A stretch of DNA of 16,790 bases from Bacteroidetes bacterium UBA6183 (GTDB taxonomy: Bacteria > Bacteroidota > Bacteroidia > UKL13-3): contig DITN01000057.1 in the NCBI GenBank assembly GCA_002422865.1, forward strand, positions 965-17,754, in the 5' to 3' direction. Made by a program: the position numbers and the translations under genes. Below are positions 6,327-14,664 of this stretch, piece by piece (the first letter of the stretch is position 1; every line of letters begins with the position of its first letter). The notes below the pieces were generated by a model, which was not told the origin of the DNA, ran no database searches, and saw nothing but the letters and a program-made list of their open reading frames with translations.

Positions 6327-9300
6327 ATGCCATTCGATTTGGTTTATACACTTATAAACCATCCACACATAGGGTTTGTGCTTGAACCGCATGTGGTTCA
6401 GATAAACTCTTTGGGCAATTTTACCCTGACGCACCAACGCGTTTTCGCCAAAACATCAGAGTACTTTTCAAAAAAAATATCAGATACCGATTTAAAGCTC
6501 ATCAAAATTTTAGACGAGTTGGATGATGACTATTTGGTAAAGAAATTTTATGTAGGTGGCAAAAAGAAAATGCGTACCGCTGAGTTTTTTGAACGTAATA
6601 AAAACGATGATTTTTTAATGAATGGTATTCGATCGTTTATTGATGAAAGAATGAATCATGTGTTGAACTTATTGCGCGGTAAAACCATTTATAAAATGGG
6701 TAACGACAATAATCCAACTTCGCAAAAAATTTCTGTTTCCAGCGAAAAAGCATCGGTGCTTTTCCATTTCAGACGCGACCAAGAAGGCACACGCTACTTC
6801 CCTACCATTAAATATGGCGGACAAAGAATTGAGTTTATGTTTAAGGGGGCAAATATTATTTGTAACACCCCTGCATGGATGCTTTTAAGCGATAAATTAT
6901 TTGATTTTGCTAAAGAAGTTGATGGTAAAAAACTGCAACCATTCTTGAACAAACGCTTTATTCAAATTGCAAAAAGTGCCGAAGAAACTTACTTTAATAA
7001 ATTTGTTACGCAATTGGTTGAAAAGTATGATGTGTATGCTGAAGGATTGGAGATTATAACAAAGCCCGTTGCCGCCCACACGATGCTAAAAGTACAAATG
7101 TATGAAGGCGAACAATTATCGCTTAAACTTACATTTAACTACGGTAAATCAAATTTTGAATATGGTACCCAACAAGTGGTAAGTGTGGTGGTTGAAAAAC
7201 AAGGCGACAACTATACCTTTATTCGTTTTAAACGCAATAACAATTGGGAAGAAGAACAGAAAAAACAAATTGAAGATTTAGGATTACTGCAATTAAACGG
7301 ACCTTATTTTAGCTTAAAAAGTGCATCACCACAAGTTGACTCGCACGAACTAATAAAACTTGAAACCACCAATAAATATGAGTTTTTAGAATGGTTAAAT
7401 GAAAATACAGAAACGCTTCGTCAACAAAATATTTTAGTAGAACAAGGTAGTGATTTTAACAAATATTTTATTGGTCATAGGCAAATTAAACTTGAGGTTA
7501 CCGAACAACGCGATTGGTTTGATGTAAAAGCTGTGGTACAATTTGGTGATTACACGTTTAGTTTTATGGCGCTTAAAGAGTACATATTAAAAGGCAAACG
7601 TGAATTTATTTTACCTAACGGGCAAATAGCTATTATACCGAACGAATGGTTTGGAAACTTAGGTGGAATGCTGGCTTTTAGCACCAGTGAAGATGAAATA
7701 CTTTTAGAAAAACAGCACATTGGTTTAATTGAAGAGCTAAATCAAAATGGTGGTAAATACTTGCGCTTAAGCGATAAGTTAGAAAAAATGAGAGCCTACG
7801 GGCAAGTAAGAGACATTGACATGCCTGTTGATTTTATCGGTACATTAAGGCCTTATCAAAAAGCAGGTTTTAACTGGTTTTATTTTTTAAAACAGAACAA
7901 GTTTGGTGGTTGCTTAGCAGATGATATGGGTTTGGGTAAAACCATTCAAACCTTAGCTTTATTGCAAAAAGAAAAAGAGCTGTATGCCATTACCAAACAA
8001 TTTGCGCAACAAATACCGGAACCTATCAATATTATTAAACAAGCCCCACAACTGCATTTGTTTGATGGTACAGAAACCCAAGTTAAATCTACACAAACTA
8101 TTGCGCAATTAGACATTAAACAGGTAACAACAACGTTGGATGAAAGCATGTACACACACATCAAAACATCTTTAATTGTGGTGCCCAACTCTTTGGTGTA
8201 CAATTGGTATAACGAGGCCAGAAAGTTTACACCTAACTTACGTGTACTCATCTATACGGGTATCAATCGTGAAAAAAAACCGCAAACGTTTTTGGCTTAC
8301 GACCTGGTGATTTCTACTTATGGAACCGTGCGTGTTGATATTGACTTATTAAAAAATTTCCCATTTAACTACATCATTTTAGATGAAAGTCAATCGATAA
8401 AAAATCCGCAGTCACAATCATCTCGTGCGGTTAAACAACTTAAAGGTTCAAACAAATTGGTATTAACAGGTACACCAATAGAAAACAGTGTATCTGAATT
8501 GTGGAGTCAGTTGGCCTTTATAAACCCCGGACTGTTGGGCAGTTTGCAAAGTTTTACAGAACGTTTTGTAACACCTATTGAACGCGGGAAAGACATTCAT
8601 AAACTGCAACAGTTAAAGGCCATTATTAAACCGTTTGTATTGCGTAGAACCAAAGATCAAGTTGCAACCGAATTGCCTGAAAAAATTGAGCAAGTGGTGT
8701 ACAGCAACATGACGGAAGAACAAGCTGAGGCCTACGAAACCGTTAAATCACACTACAGAAACGAAATATTAAAATCGATAAAAGAGTTTGGATTAAACAA
8801 ATCGCAATTTGCCATTTTACAAGGCTTAACCAAGTTGCGTCAAATAGCTAACCACCCTGTTTTAACAAACCCGGAATACAGCGGACAATCAGGTAAGTTT
8901 GATGAATTAATTGCCCGTGCTGAAACGGCACAACAAGAAGGACATAAAGTATTGATTTTTTCTCAGTTTGTAAAACAACTCGACATCTACAAACAACACT
9001 TTGATAACAAAGGATGGAACTATTGTTACTTAGATGGAAGCATGAGTAATGAGCAAAGACAACAAGCCGTACAAAAGTTTCAAACCGATGAAAACATCAA
9101 CTACTTTTTAATATCGTTAAAAGCGGGTGGTGTAGGTTTAAATTTAACCCAAGCCGATTATGTTTTTATCATCGACCCGTGGTGGAATCCTGCAGTTGAG
9201 CAGCAAGCCATTGATCGCTCGCACCGTATTGGGCAGACAAAAACGGTGTTTACCTATAAGTTTATAACCAAAGACACTGTTGAGGAAAAAATATTGGCCT

Positions 9301-9401
9301 TACAACAAAAGAAAAAAGAGTTGGCCAGCAGCATTATCACCAACGAAGAAAGTTTTATTAAAACAATTGACGTGGATGAAATTATTGAACTATTGAGTTA
9401 A
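6327..9401 (+). CDS. SNF2-family DEAD/DEAH ATPase (helicase-like)
   Basis: This 1024-residue protein is a Swi2/Snf2-type double-stranded DNA translocase. The two RecA-like domains fill the second half. Motif I is DDMGLGKT at 532-539 (K538). The DEAH-box equivalent is DESQ at 686-689, motif III is LTGTPIENS, and motifs V and VI are LKAGGVGLNL and QAIDRSHRIGQ near 960. Between motifs I and Ia (TSLIVVPNSLVYNW, from about 614) lie about 75 residues, longer than in typical members. This insertion contains QLHLF at 575-579, a match to the bacterial sliding-clamp-binding consensus QLxLF. The first 500 residues have no domain I can name with confidence. I chose the ATG at 6327; a TTG at 6309 would add six residues. 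The partner process (repair, transcription recycling or chromosome maintenance) is unknown. Confidence 0.93.
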   Translation: MPFDLVYTLINHPHIGFVLEPHVVQINSLGNFTLTHQRVFAKTSEYFSKKISDTDLKLIKILDELDDDYLVKKFYVGGKKKMRTAEFFERNKNDDFLMNGIRSFIDERMNHVLNLLRGKTIYKMGNDNNPTSQKISVSSEKASVLFHFRRDQEGTRYFPTIKYGGQRIEFMFKGANIICNTPAWMLLSDKLFDFAKEVDGKKLQPFLNKRFIQIAKSAEETYFNKFVTQLVEKYDVYAEGLEIITKPVAAHTMLKVQMYEGEQLSLKLTFNYGKSNFEYGTQQVVSVVVEKQGDNYTFIRFKRNNNWEEEQKKQIEDLGLLQLNGPYFSLKSASPQVDSHELIKLETTNKYEFLEWLNENTETLRQQNILVEQGSDFNKYFIGHRQIKLEVTEQRDWFDVKAVVQFGDYTFSFMALKEYILKGKREFILPNGQIAIIPNEWFGNLGGMLAFSTSEDEILLEKQHIGLIEELNQNGGKYLRLSDKLEKMRAYGQVRDIDMPVDFIGTLRPYQKAGFNWFYFLKQNKFGGCLADDMGLGKTIQTLALLQKEKELYAITKQFAQQIPEPINIIKQAPQLHLFDGTETQVKSTQTIAQLDIKQVTTTLDESMYTHIKTSLIVVPNSLVYNWYNEARKFTPNLRVLIYTGINREKKPQTFLAYDLVISTYGTVRVDIDLLKNFPFNYIILDESQSIKNPQSQSSRAVKQLKGSNKLVLTGTPIENSVSELWSQLAFINPGLLGSLQSFTERFVTPIERGKDIHKLQQLKAIIKPFVLRRTKDQVATELPEKIEQVVYSNMTEEQAEAYETVKSHYRNEILKSIKEFGLNKSQFAILQGLTKLRQIANHPVLTNPEYSGQSGKFDELIARAETAQQEGHKVLIFSQFVKQLDIYKQHFDNKGWNYCYLDGSMSNEQRQQAVQKFQTDENINYFLISLKAGGVGLNLTQADYVFIIDPWWNPAVEQQAIDRSHRIGQTKTVFTYKFITKDTVEEKILALQQKKKELASSIITNEESFIKTIDVDEIIELLS

Positions 9402-9472
9402 TCAACATCATAAAAATCAAAGCCTAAATAACTATTATTGCATCTACTTGAATATCGATAATCAACTTAATT

Positions 9473-11041
9473 ATGAGCAATACATCAACCCAAACTAACG
9501 CCATGAATAAAATAGACTTACTACAACAAAAACGTGATGAAGCGCAATTAGGCGGTGGTCAAGCCCGCATAGATGCTCAACATAAAAAAGGAAAACTTAC
9601 GGCACGTGAGCGTATTCATTTTTTATTGGATGAAGGCAGCTTTGAAGAGATTGGAGCTTTTGTGGCACACCGAAGCAAAGACTTTGGTATGGAAAAACAG
9701 CAGTTTTTGGGTGATGGTGTTGTAACAGGATACGGAACAATTGATGGCCGTTTGGTGTATGTTTTCTCGCAAGATTTTACTGTTTTTGGTGGTTCGTTAA
9801 GTGAAACCCATGCCGAGAAAATTTGTAAATTAATGGACATGGCCATGAAAGCCGGAGCACCAATTATTGGTTTAAATGATTCGGGAGGAGCACGTATACA
9901 AGAAGGTGTAGTTTCACTTGGTGGTTATGCCGATATTTTTTATCGCAACACCATGGCTAGTGGCGTAATTCCACAAATATCAGCCATTATGGGCCCATGT
10001 GCCGGTGGTGCAGTATACAGCCCTGCCATTACAGATTTTATTATGATGGTTGAAAACACCTCATACATGTTCGTAACAGGTCCAAACGTGGTTAAAACAG
10101 TTACCCACGAAGAAGTAACTTCTGAAGAATTAGGTGGTGCATCAGTGCATTCAACCAAAAGTGGTGTAGCACATTTTACCGCTGCAAACGAAATTGATTG
10201 CATCAACCAGCTAAAAAAATTAATTAGCTACATTCCTAGTAATTGCGAGGAAAGGACACCTAACTTACCTTATGAAGGCGCAAGCGAATTAAGAGAAGGT
10301 TTAAAAAACATTGTGCCAGAAAACCCAAATCAACCTTACGATATGCGTGAGGTAATTGAACAAATTGCCGATGAAGGTTCGTTTTATGAAGTACACAAAA
10401 ATTACGCTGAAAATATTGTAGTGGGTTTTGCCCGTTTGGGTGGTAGAAGCATTGGTATTGTTGGCAATCAACCTTCGCAACTGGCAGGTTGTTTAGATAT
10501 TCATGCATCACAAAAAGGCGCTCGTTTTGTGCGTTTCTGCGATTCGTTTAACATTCCTTTATTGGTATTTGAAGATGTACCGGGCTTTTTACCGGGCACC
10601 GACCAAGAATGGAATGCCATTATTACCAATGGTGCAAAATTATTGTATGCTTTCTGTGAAGCAACCGTTCCGCGTGTTACAGTTATTACGCGTAAAGCAT
10701 ACGGAGGAGCTTATGATGTAATGAACAGCAAACACATTGGTTGCGACATGAACTTTGCTTGGCCAACTGCAGAAATTGCAGTAATGGGTGCAAAAGGTGC
10801 TGCCGAAATTATTTTCAAAAAAGATATTGATGCGGCTGCTGATTCTGCTGCTGAATTGGCTAAGAAAGAAAAAGAATACGGTGATATTTTTGCCAACCCT
10901 TATCGTGCAGCAGAGCGTGGTTTTATTGATGAAGTAATATTCCCTGAAGAAACACGTTTAAAGCTGATAAAAGCATTTAAAATGCTTGAAAACAAAGTAG
11001 CTAACTTACCAAGAAAAAAACATGGAAACATTCCGTTGTAA
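9473..11041 (+). CDS. pccB: Acyl-CoA carboxylase carboxyltransferase subunit (propionyl-CoA type)
   Basis: This is the carboxyltransferase (beta) subunit of a biotin-dependent acyl-CoA carboxylase, most like propionyl-CoA carboxylase or the related methylmalonyl-CoA decarboxylase subunit. It moves CO2 between biotin and the acyl-CoA. The 522-residue length is normal. Two crotonase-like halves are visible. The N-half has DSGGARIQEGV at 136-146 and GPCAGGAVYSPA at 174-185, the acyl-CoA pocket and oxyanion glycines. The C-half has PGFLPGT at 370-376 and AYGGAYDVM at 409-417, the biotin site. No biotin carboxylase or biotin carrier gene is in this window, so its partners must be encoded elsewhere. 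The first ATG is used; an ATG at 9503 (MNKIDLLQQKRDEA) is also possible. Its 3' end overlaps the next gene by 20 bases. Substrate choice between propionyl- and methylmalonyl-CoA is unresolved. Confidence 0.92.
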   Translation: MSNTSTQTNAMNKIDLLQQKRDEAQLGGGQARIDAQHKKGKLTARERIHFLLDEGSFEEIGAFVAHRSKDFGMEKQQFLGDGVVTGYGTIDGRLVYVFSQDFTVFGGSLSETHAEKICKLMDMAMKAGAPIIGLNDSGGARIQEGVVSLGGYADIFYRNTMASGVIPQISAIMGPCAGGAVYSPAITDFIMMVENTSYMFVTGPNVVKTVTHEEVTSEELGGASVHSTKSGVAHFTAANEIDCINQLKKLISYIPSNCEERTPNLPYEGASELREGLKNIVPENPNQPYDMREVIEQIADEGSFYEVHKNYAENIVVGFARLGGRSIGIVGNQPSQLAGCLDIHASQKGARFVRFCDSFNIPLLVFEDVPGFLPGTDQEWNAIITNGAKLLYAFCEATVPRVTVITRKAYGGAYDVMNSKHIGCDMNFAWPTAEIAVMGAKGAAEIIFKKDIDAAADSAAELAKKEKEYGDIFANPYRAAERGFIDEVIFPEETRLKLIKAFKMLENKVANLPRKKHGNIPL

Positions 11042-12686
11042 TAAAATCCTTTCATCAACATTAGGATTTAAAATTTTTATATGGGCTGTAGTAAGTTTGG
11101 TAATTTCTACCAAACTTATTGCTGCTGAAAATGAAGTACGTGTGCCGTCAAATATTACACATGTAACGGTGTTCTTAAATCAAGCACAAGTTACACGTGT
11201 AGCCAAAACAAACCTGCAGGCCGGTACTACGGATATTATTTTTGATCGTGTTTCGCCTTACATTAACATTAAAAGTATTCAGGTTAAAACAGAGGGAAAC
11301 GTAAATTTGCTTTCGGTATCACACCGAAATAATTATTTAGCCAATGAGGATAAACCTGCGTTTATTATTGAACTTGAAGATACCATTGCTGCTTTAGAAA
11401 ACCAATTGGCACTGATTAACATCCGTAAAGAGGCCCTAAACCTGGAAAAAGAAGTAATCATAGCCAACAAACACATTGGTGGTGAAAACTCAGGAGTTAA
11501 GGTGGAAGACCTTGAAGATGCGTTAGTCTTATTTAGAAAACGTTCTCAAGAAATTGGCGAAGAATTGCTAAAACTTGAGGGAGGTTTAGCCAAACTTAAA
11601 GTAATTAAAAACAAGTTTCAATCGCAGTTAAATGTGTATTTGAACAACCGCAATAGCTCTGTTGAAATTGTAGTAACTGTTAAAACATTAAGTGCTGTAA
11701 GCAACACCAAAATAGAATGGAGTTATCTGGTAGGTAATACCAGCTGGGTGCCTTTTTACGACATTAGGGTTAAAGATACCAAAAGCCAATTGCAATTGGT
11801 TAGCAAAGCGAATATAACCCAACGTACAGGTGAAGATTGGAAAAATGTGGTACTAAAATTAAGTACGGCAAACCCCAATGAAAATGGCAGTAAACCGGAG
11901 TTAAATCCAACTTATTTAACATTTAACCAATACATTACAATTAATTCACGAAAACCTTTAGTAAGTAAGGATAGATATAGTTACAAATCAGAGAGCACAG
12001 GAGCCGCTCCGCAATCAATGGAAACAGAAGCCGATGTAGAAACGAACTTCTCGGATGGCATTTCAAGTACCGTACAAACAGAAATTAATACAGAGTTCAA
12101 TGTTACTTCGGCCTATACCATACCTAGCGACAACAATCCGCATCAGGTGGATTTAACGGTAAATAATTTAGATGCCCATTATGCTTATGGCACAGTACCA
12201 AAATTAGACAAAACAGCGTATGTTACAGCTAAGGTTTCGGGCAATGATTTGGTGAACCAAATTAGTGGCGAAGCAAATGTTTATTTTGATGGTACATTTA
12301 CCGGAAAAACCTACATAAATGGCACTTCAAGCGACTCTTTATTGCTTTCGTTAGGTAAGGATAAACGCATACAAATACAGCGTAATTTATTAAAAGACTT
12401 CAGCAGTAAATCGTTTGCCGGTGGAAGTAAAAAAGAGTTAAGCACTTGGGAAATTAGCATACGTAACACACGCAAAGAGCCAATTACCATAGTGGTTGAA
12501 GACCAAATACCGATAAGTACTGATAAAGAAATTGAAGTAAAACTGCTAAACAATGGGGGTGCCGAATACGATGAAACCACCGGAAAGCTAAAATGGACGG
12601 TTACATTGGAAGGAGAAAAATCACACACCTTAAAGTTTAGCTTTGAGGTAAAATATCCGAAAGAAAAAATTATATCTAACTACTAA
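11022..12686 (+). CDS. Secreted MuiA-like DUF4140/DUF4139 protein
   Basis: The 554-residue protein belongs to the mucoidy-inhibitor-A-like family, whose molecular function is not established. An N-terminal signal peptide is visible: hydrophobic residues 15-33 ending LIAA, with likely cleavage before ENEVR. The DUF4140-like domain begins at about 44 (ITHVTVFLNQAQVTRVAKTN). A long coiled coil follows at about 114-205 (ELEDTIAALENQLALINIRK and further heptads). The DUF4139 region fills the rest and includes the family-typical WSYLVGNTSWVPFYDIRV near 232-250. A Ser/Glu/Thr-rich stretch lies at about 322-365. It should be periplasmic or surface-exposed. The ATG at 11022 lies inside pccB, a 20-base overlap in another frame. 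No other ATG would keep the signal peptide, so this start is favoured and suggests translational coupling. A terminator follows the stop directly. Confidence 0.88.
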   Translation: METFRCNKILSSTLGFKIFIWAVVSLVISTKLIAAENEVRVPSNITHVTVFLNQAQVTRVAKTNLQAGTTDIIFDRVSPYINIKSIQVKTEGNVNLLSVSHRNNYLANEDKPAFIIELEDTIAALENQLALINIRKEALNLEKEVIIANKHIGGENSGVKVEDLEDALVLFRKRSQEIGEELLKLEGGLAKLKVIKNKFQSQLNVYLNNRNSSVEIVVTVKTLSAVSNTKIEWSYLVGNTSWVPFYDIRVKDTKSQLQLVSKANITQRTGEDWKNVVLKLSTANPNENGSKPELNPTYLTFNQYITINSRKPLVSKDRYSYKSESTGAAPQSMETEADVETNFSDGISSTVQTEINTEFNVTSAYTIPSDNNPHQVDLTVNNLDAHYAYGTVPKLDKTAYVTAKVSGNDLVNQISGEANVYFDGTFTGKTYINGTSSDSLLLSLGKDKRIQIQRNLLKDFSSKSFAGGSKKELSTWEISIRNTRKEPITIVVEDQIPISTDKEIEVKLLNNGGAEYDETTGKLKWTVTLEGEKSHTLKFSFEVKYPKEKIISNY

Positions 12687-12687
12687 T

Positions 12688-12713
12688 AAAAGGGGCGCTA
12701 GTCGCCCTTTTTT
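12688..12713 (+). terminator. Intrinsic terminator after the MuiA-like gene
   Basis: GGGCG (12693-12697) pairs with CGCCC (12703-12707) around a 5-base loop. A G-T pair and A-T pairs extend the stem, and it runs into six T (12708-12713). It begins right behind the TAA at 12684-12686 and ends the pccB-MuiA transcript. Confidence 0.85.
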
Positions 12714-12715
12714 AT

Positions 12716-12723
12716 TATATTTC
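12716..12723 (+). promoter_or_regulatory. Candidate -7-type promoter box before the Gcr-family gene
   Basis: TATATTTC differs at the last base from the Bacteroidota -7 consensus TAnnTTTG. It lies between the terminator and the ATG at 12729, only five bases before the start. No -33 TTG is visible, because the expected spot falls in the terminator hairpin. A new transcript must nevertheless start near here if the terminator works. Confidence 0.2.
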
Positions 12724-12728
12724 GCTCG

Positions 12729-14663
12729 ATGAGCACAACGCAAATACTTCAAAAAATACAACAACATCAATCCAAGCACCCTGAGTTGTTAAAACAGCTT
12801 GGGTTAGAGATTAAAAATAGTACAGCTGCGTTTGATGCCCTAATTAATAGCATAAGAACTGACAACAAATCAAAGGAATCTTTAAGGCTTCACATTCAAA
12901 AAGTATTTTACCATAAGGATTTAACTTATGCGTTGGTAGAATCCGGCATTTCAAGTCGTACCGGATTTACCTCAGAAATCATCCGGAAAATTAAACACAG
13001 TATTTTACCAGAAGAAAAAAACAATGCCGCTTTTCATCAAACCTTAACCAATGTTTTTAAACAAACAAAATTAAGTCAACTACAACTTACCGAATTATTT
13101 GATGCATTAGAAATTGAAGTGGACTTTAATCAAACCTACTTAAAAAACGAGTTGATTGATGCCATTGAAATTTTATCATATCGTATTACAGCCACTGCAA
13201 TAGAAAGTGAGTTTATACAAAAATTCAAGCATAATAAAACGCTTCATTCTTTTATCAAACAAAACAAAGAGATTCACGGATTAATTGCACAATATACATT
13301 AGGCATTGAGTTTAATCCGCATTTGGTAGCCCACATCAAACAACTGCTTGTTGAATCGTTAAACGACATACAAACATTAAAAAAGAACGCACATCACCAA
13401 GGTATCAGCTTGCAATTATCATACTCGTTGCATCGCATTTCGCAACAAATAGAAAGGTTACAACTGTTGTTTGATATTTACCTTACGCCAAAATTATCCG
13501 CACTTAATCTAGCTAAATTGGTGCATCAACTTTTACAAAACGAGTTAAGTAAAAACAGCATTAAACAGCAGCTTAACGATACTACTTATTTACTTGCCCA
13601 TCAAATAACTGAGCACGAAAGTAAAACAGGCGAACATTACATTGCAGAAACCAAAGCTGATCTAAGAAAAATGTTCAGCTCATCATGCGGTGGTGGTGTA
13701 TTTGCATCATTAATGACTGTGATAAAAATATTGTTACACCATTTACAATTTGCTCCTTTTTGGCAAGCATTTGCTTATAGTTTAAACTATGCAGCAGGAT
13801 TTGTGGGTATACAACTTACACATGCTACATTGGCCACCAAACAACCTGCGATGACGGCATCTAAAATAGCACATGCTTTAGATACCAACACCCAACAAAA
13901 TGATGTGGAGTCCATGAAAGGTTTAGCATTGATGATTGGTAAAGTATCGCGCAGTCAGCTTATTTCTTTTACCGGAAACTTACTGGTTGTTTTTCCCTTA
14001 TCGTTTGCCATTGCATGGCTTTGGAAATACATGAATGGAACAGATATTGTTAGTGAAAATGAAGCAAACAAAATGTTGCACGATGTTCATCCGTTTTTAA
14101 ACCCCACTTGGTTTTATGCATGCATTACCGGAGTGTTTTTATTCGTTTCAGGAATCATTTCTGGTTATTATGATAACAAAGTTATTTACAGCAAAATTCC
14201 GTCACGATTAAGGCATCACCCAACTTTGCAAAAAATCTTACCCAAACGTATCTTGTTGGGCTTATCAAACTATGTAGAGCACAACTTAGGTTCGCTCATC
14301 GGTAATATTTGTTTGGGTTTCTTTTTAGGTACTGCAGGGTTTCTTGGTTTTATTTTCGGACTTCCGTTTGATATCAGACACATCACCATTTCGTCCGGTA
14401 ATTATGCCATTGCACTATTTACTTTATTAGAAAACATAAAATGGCAGTATGCGTTAACTTGTTTAGGTGGTGTATTAGGCATTGGCGTCTTTAATTTTTT
14501 AATCAGTTTCGGACTAGCTATTTTTGTAGCCGCACGTTCGCGAAAAGTTAAAGCAATTCAGTTTATAGCTTTACTAAAATGGACGTGGATATATTTTAAA
14601 AAGTATCCAAAAGATTTTTTCATAGCACCCAATAAATCGCGTATTGCGGAGGACTTAAATTAA
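12729..14663 (+). CDS. Gcr-family ('site-specific recombinase') membrane protein
   Basis: The 644-residue protein matches the family usually labelled site-specific recombinase after gonococcal Gcr. The first 300 residues are soluble and mostly helical. Then comes the conserved GEHYIAETKADLRKMFSS at 301-318, followed by CGGG and several hydrophobic segments at about 322-340, 343-363, 411-431, 459-480, 519-545 and 573-601. The motif ATKQPAMTA at 369-377 between the first segments is also family-typical. I see neither the catalytic R..H-R..Y set of tyrosine recombinases nor a serine-recombinase N-terminal domain, so a multi-pass inner-membrane protein of unknown role is the better description. 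It follows a terminator and starts a new unit. One base separates its stop from the GH3-family gene, so they are almost certainly co-transcribed. Confidence 0.82.
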   Translation: MSTTQILQKIQQHQSKHPELLKQLGLEIKNSTAAFDALINSIRTDNKSKESLRLHIQKVFYHKDLTYALVESGISSRTGFTSEIIRKIKHSILPEEKNNAAFHQTLTNVFKQTKLSQLQLTELFDALEIEVDFNQTYLKNELIDAIEILSYRITATAIESEFIQKFKHNKTLHSFIKQNKEIHGLIAQYTLGIEFNPHLVAHIKQLLVESLNDIQTLKKNAHHQGISLQLSYSLHRISQQIERLQLLFDIYLTPKLSALNLAKLVHQLLQNELSKNSIKQQLNDTTYLLAHQITEHESKTGEHYIAETKADLRKMFSSSCGGGVFASLMTVIKILLHHLQFAPFWQAFAYSLNYAAGFVGIQLTHATLATKQPAMTASKIAHALDTNTQQNDVESMKGLALMIGKVSRSQLISFTGNLLVVFPLSFAIAWLWKYMNGTDIVSENEANKMLHDVHPFLNPTWFYACITGVFLFVSGIISGYYDNKVIYSKIPSRLRHHPTLQKILPKRILLGLSNYVEHNLGSLIGNICLGFFLGTAGFLGFIFGLPFDIRHITISSGNYAIALFTLLENIKWQYALTCLGGVLGIGVFNFLISFGLAIFVAARSRKVKAIQFIALLKWTWIYFKKYPKDFFIAPNKSRIAEDLN

Positions 14664-14664
14664 C

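Noticed and set aside
12729..14663. Treating the Gcr-family 'recombinase' as a mobile-element gene
   Set aside because: There are no recombinase catalytic motifs, no flanking repeats, and it is embedded in a tight housekeeping cluster.
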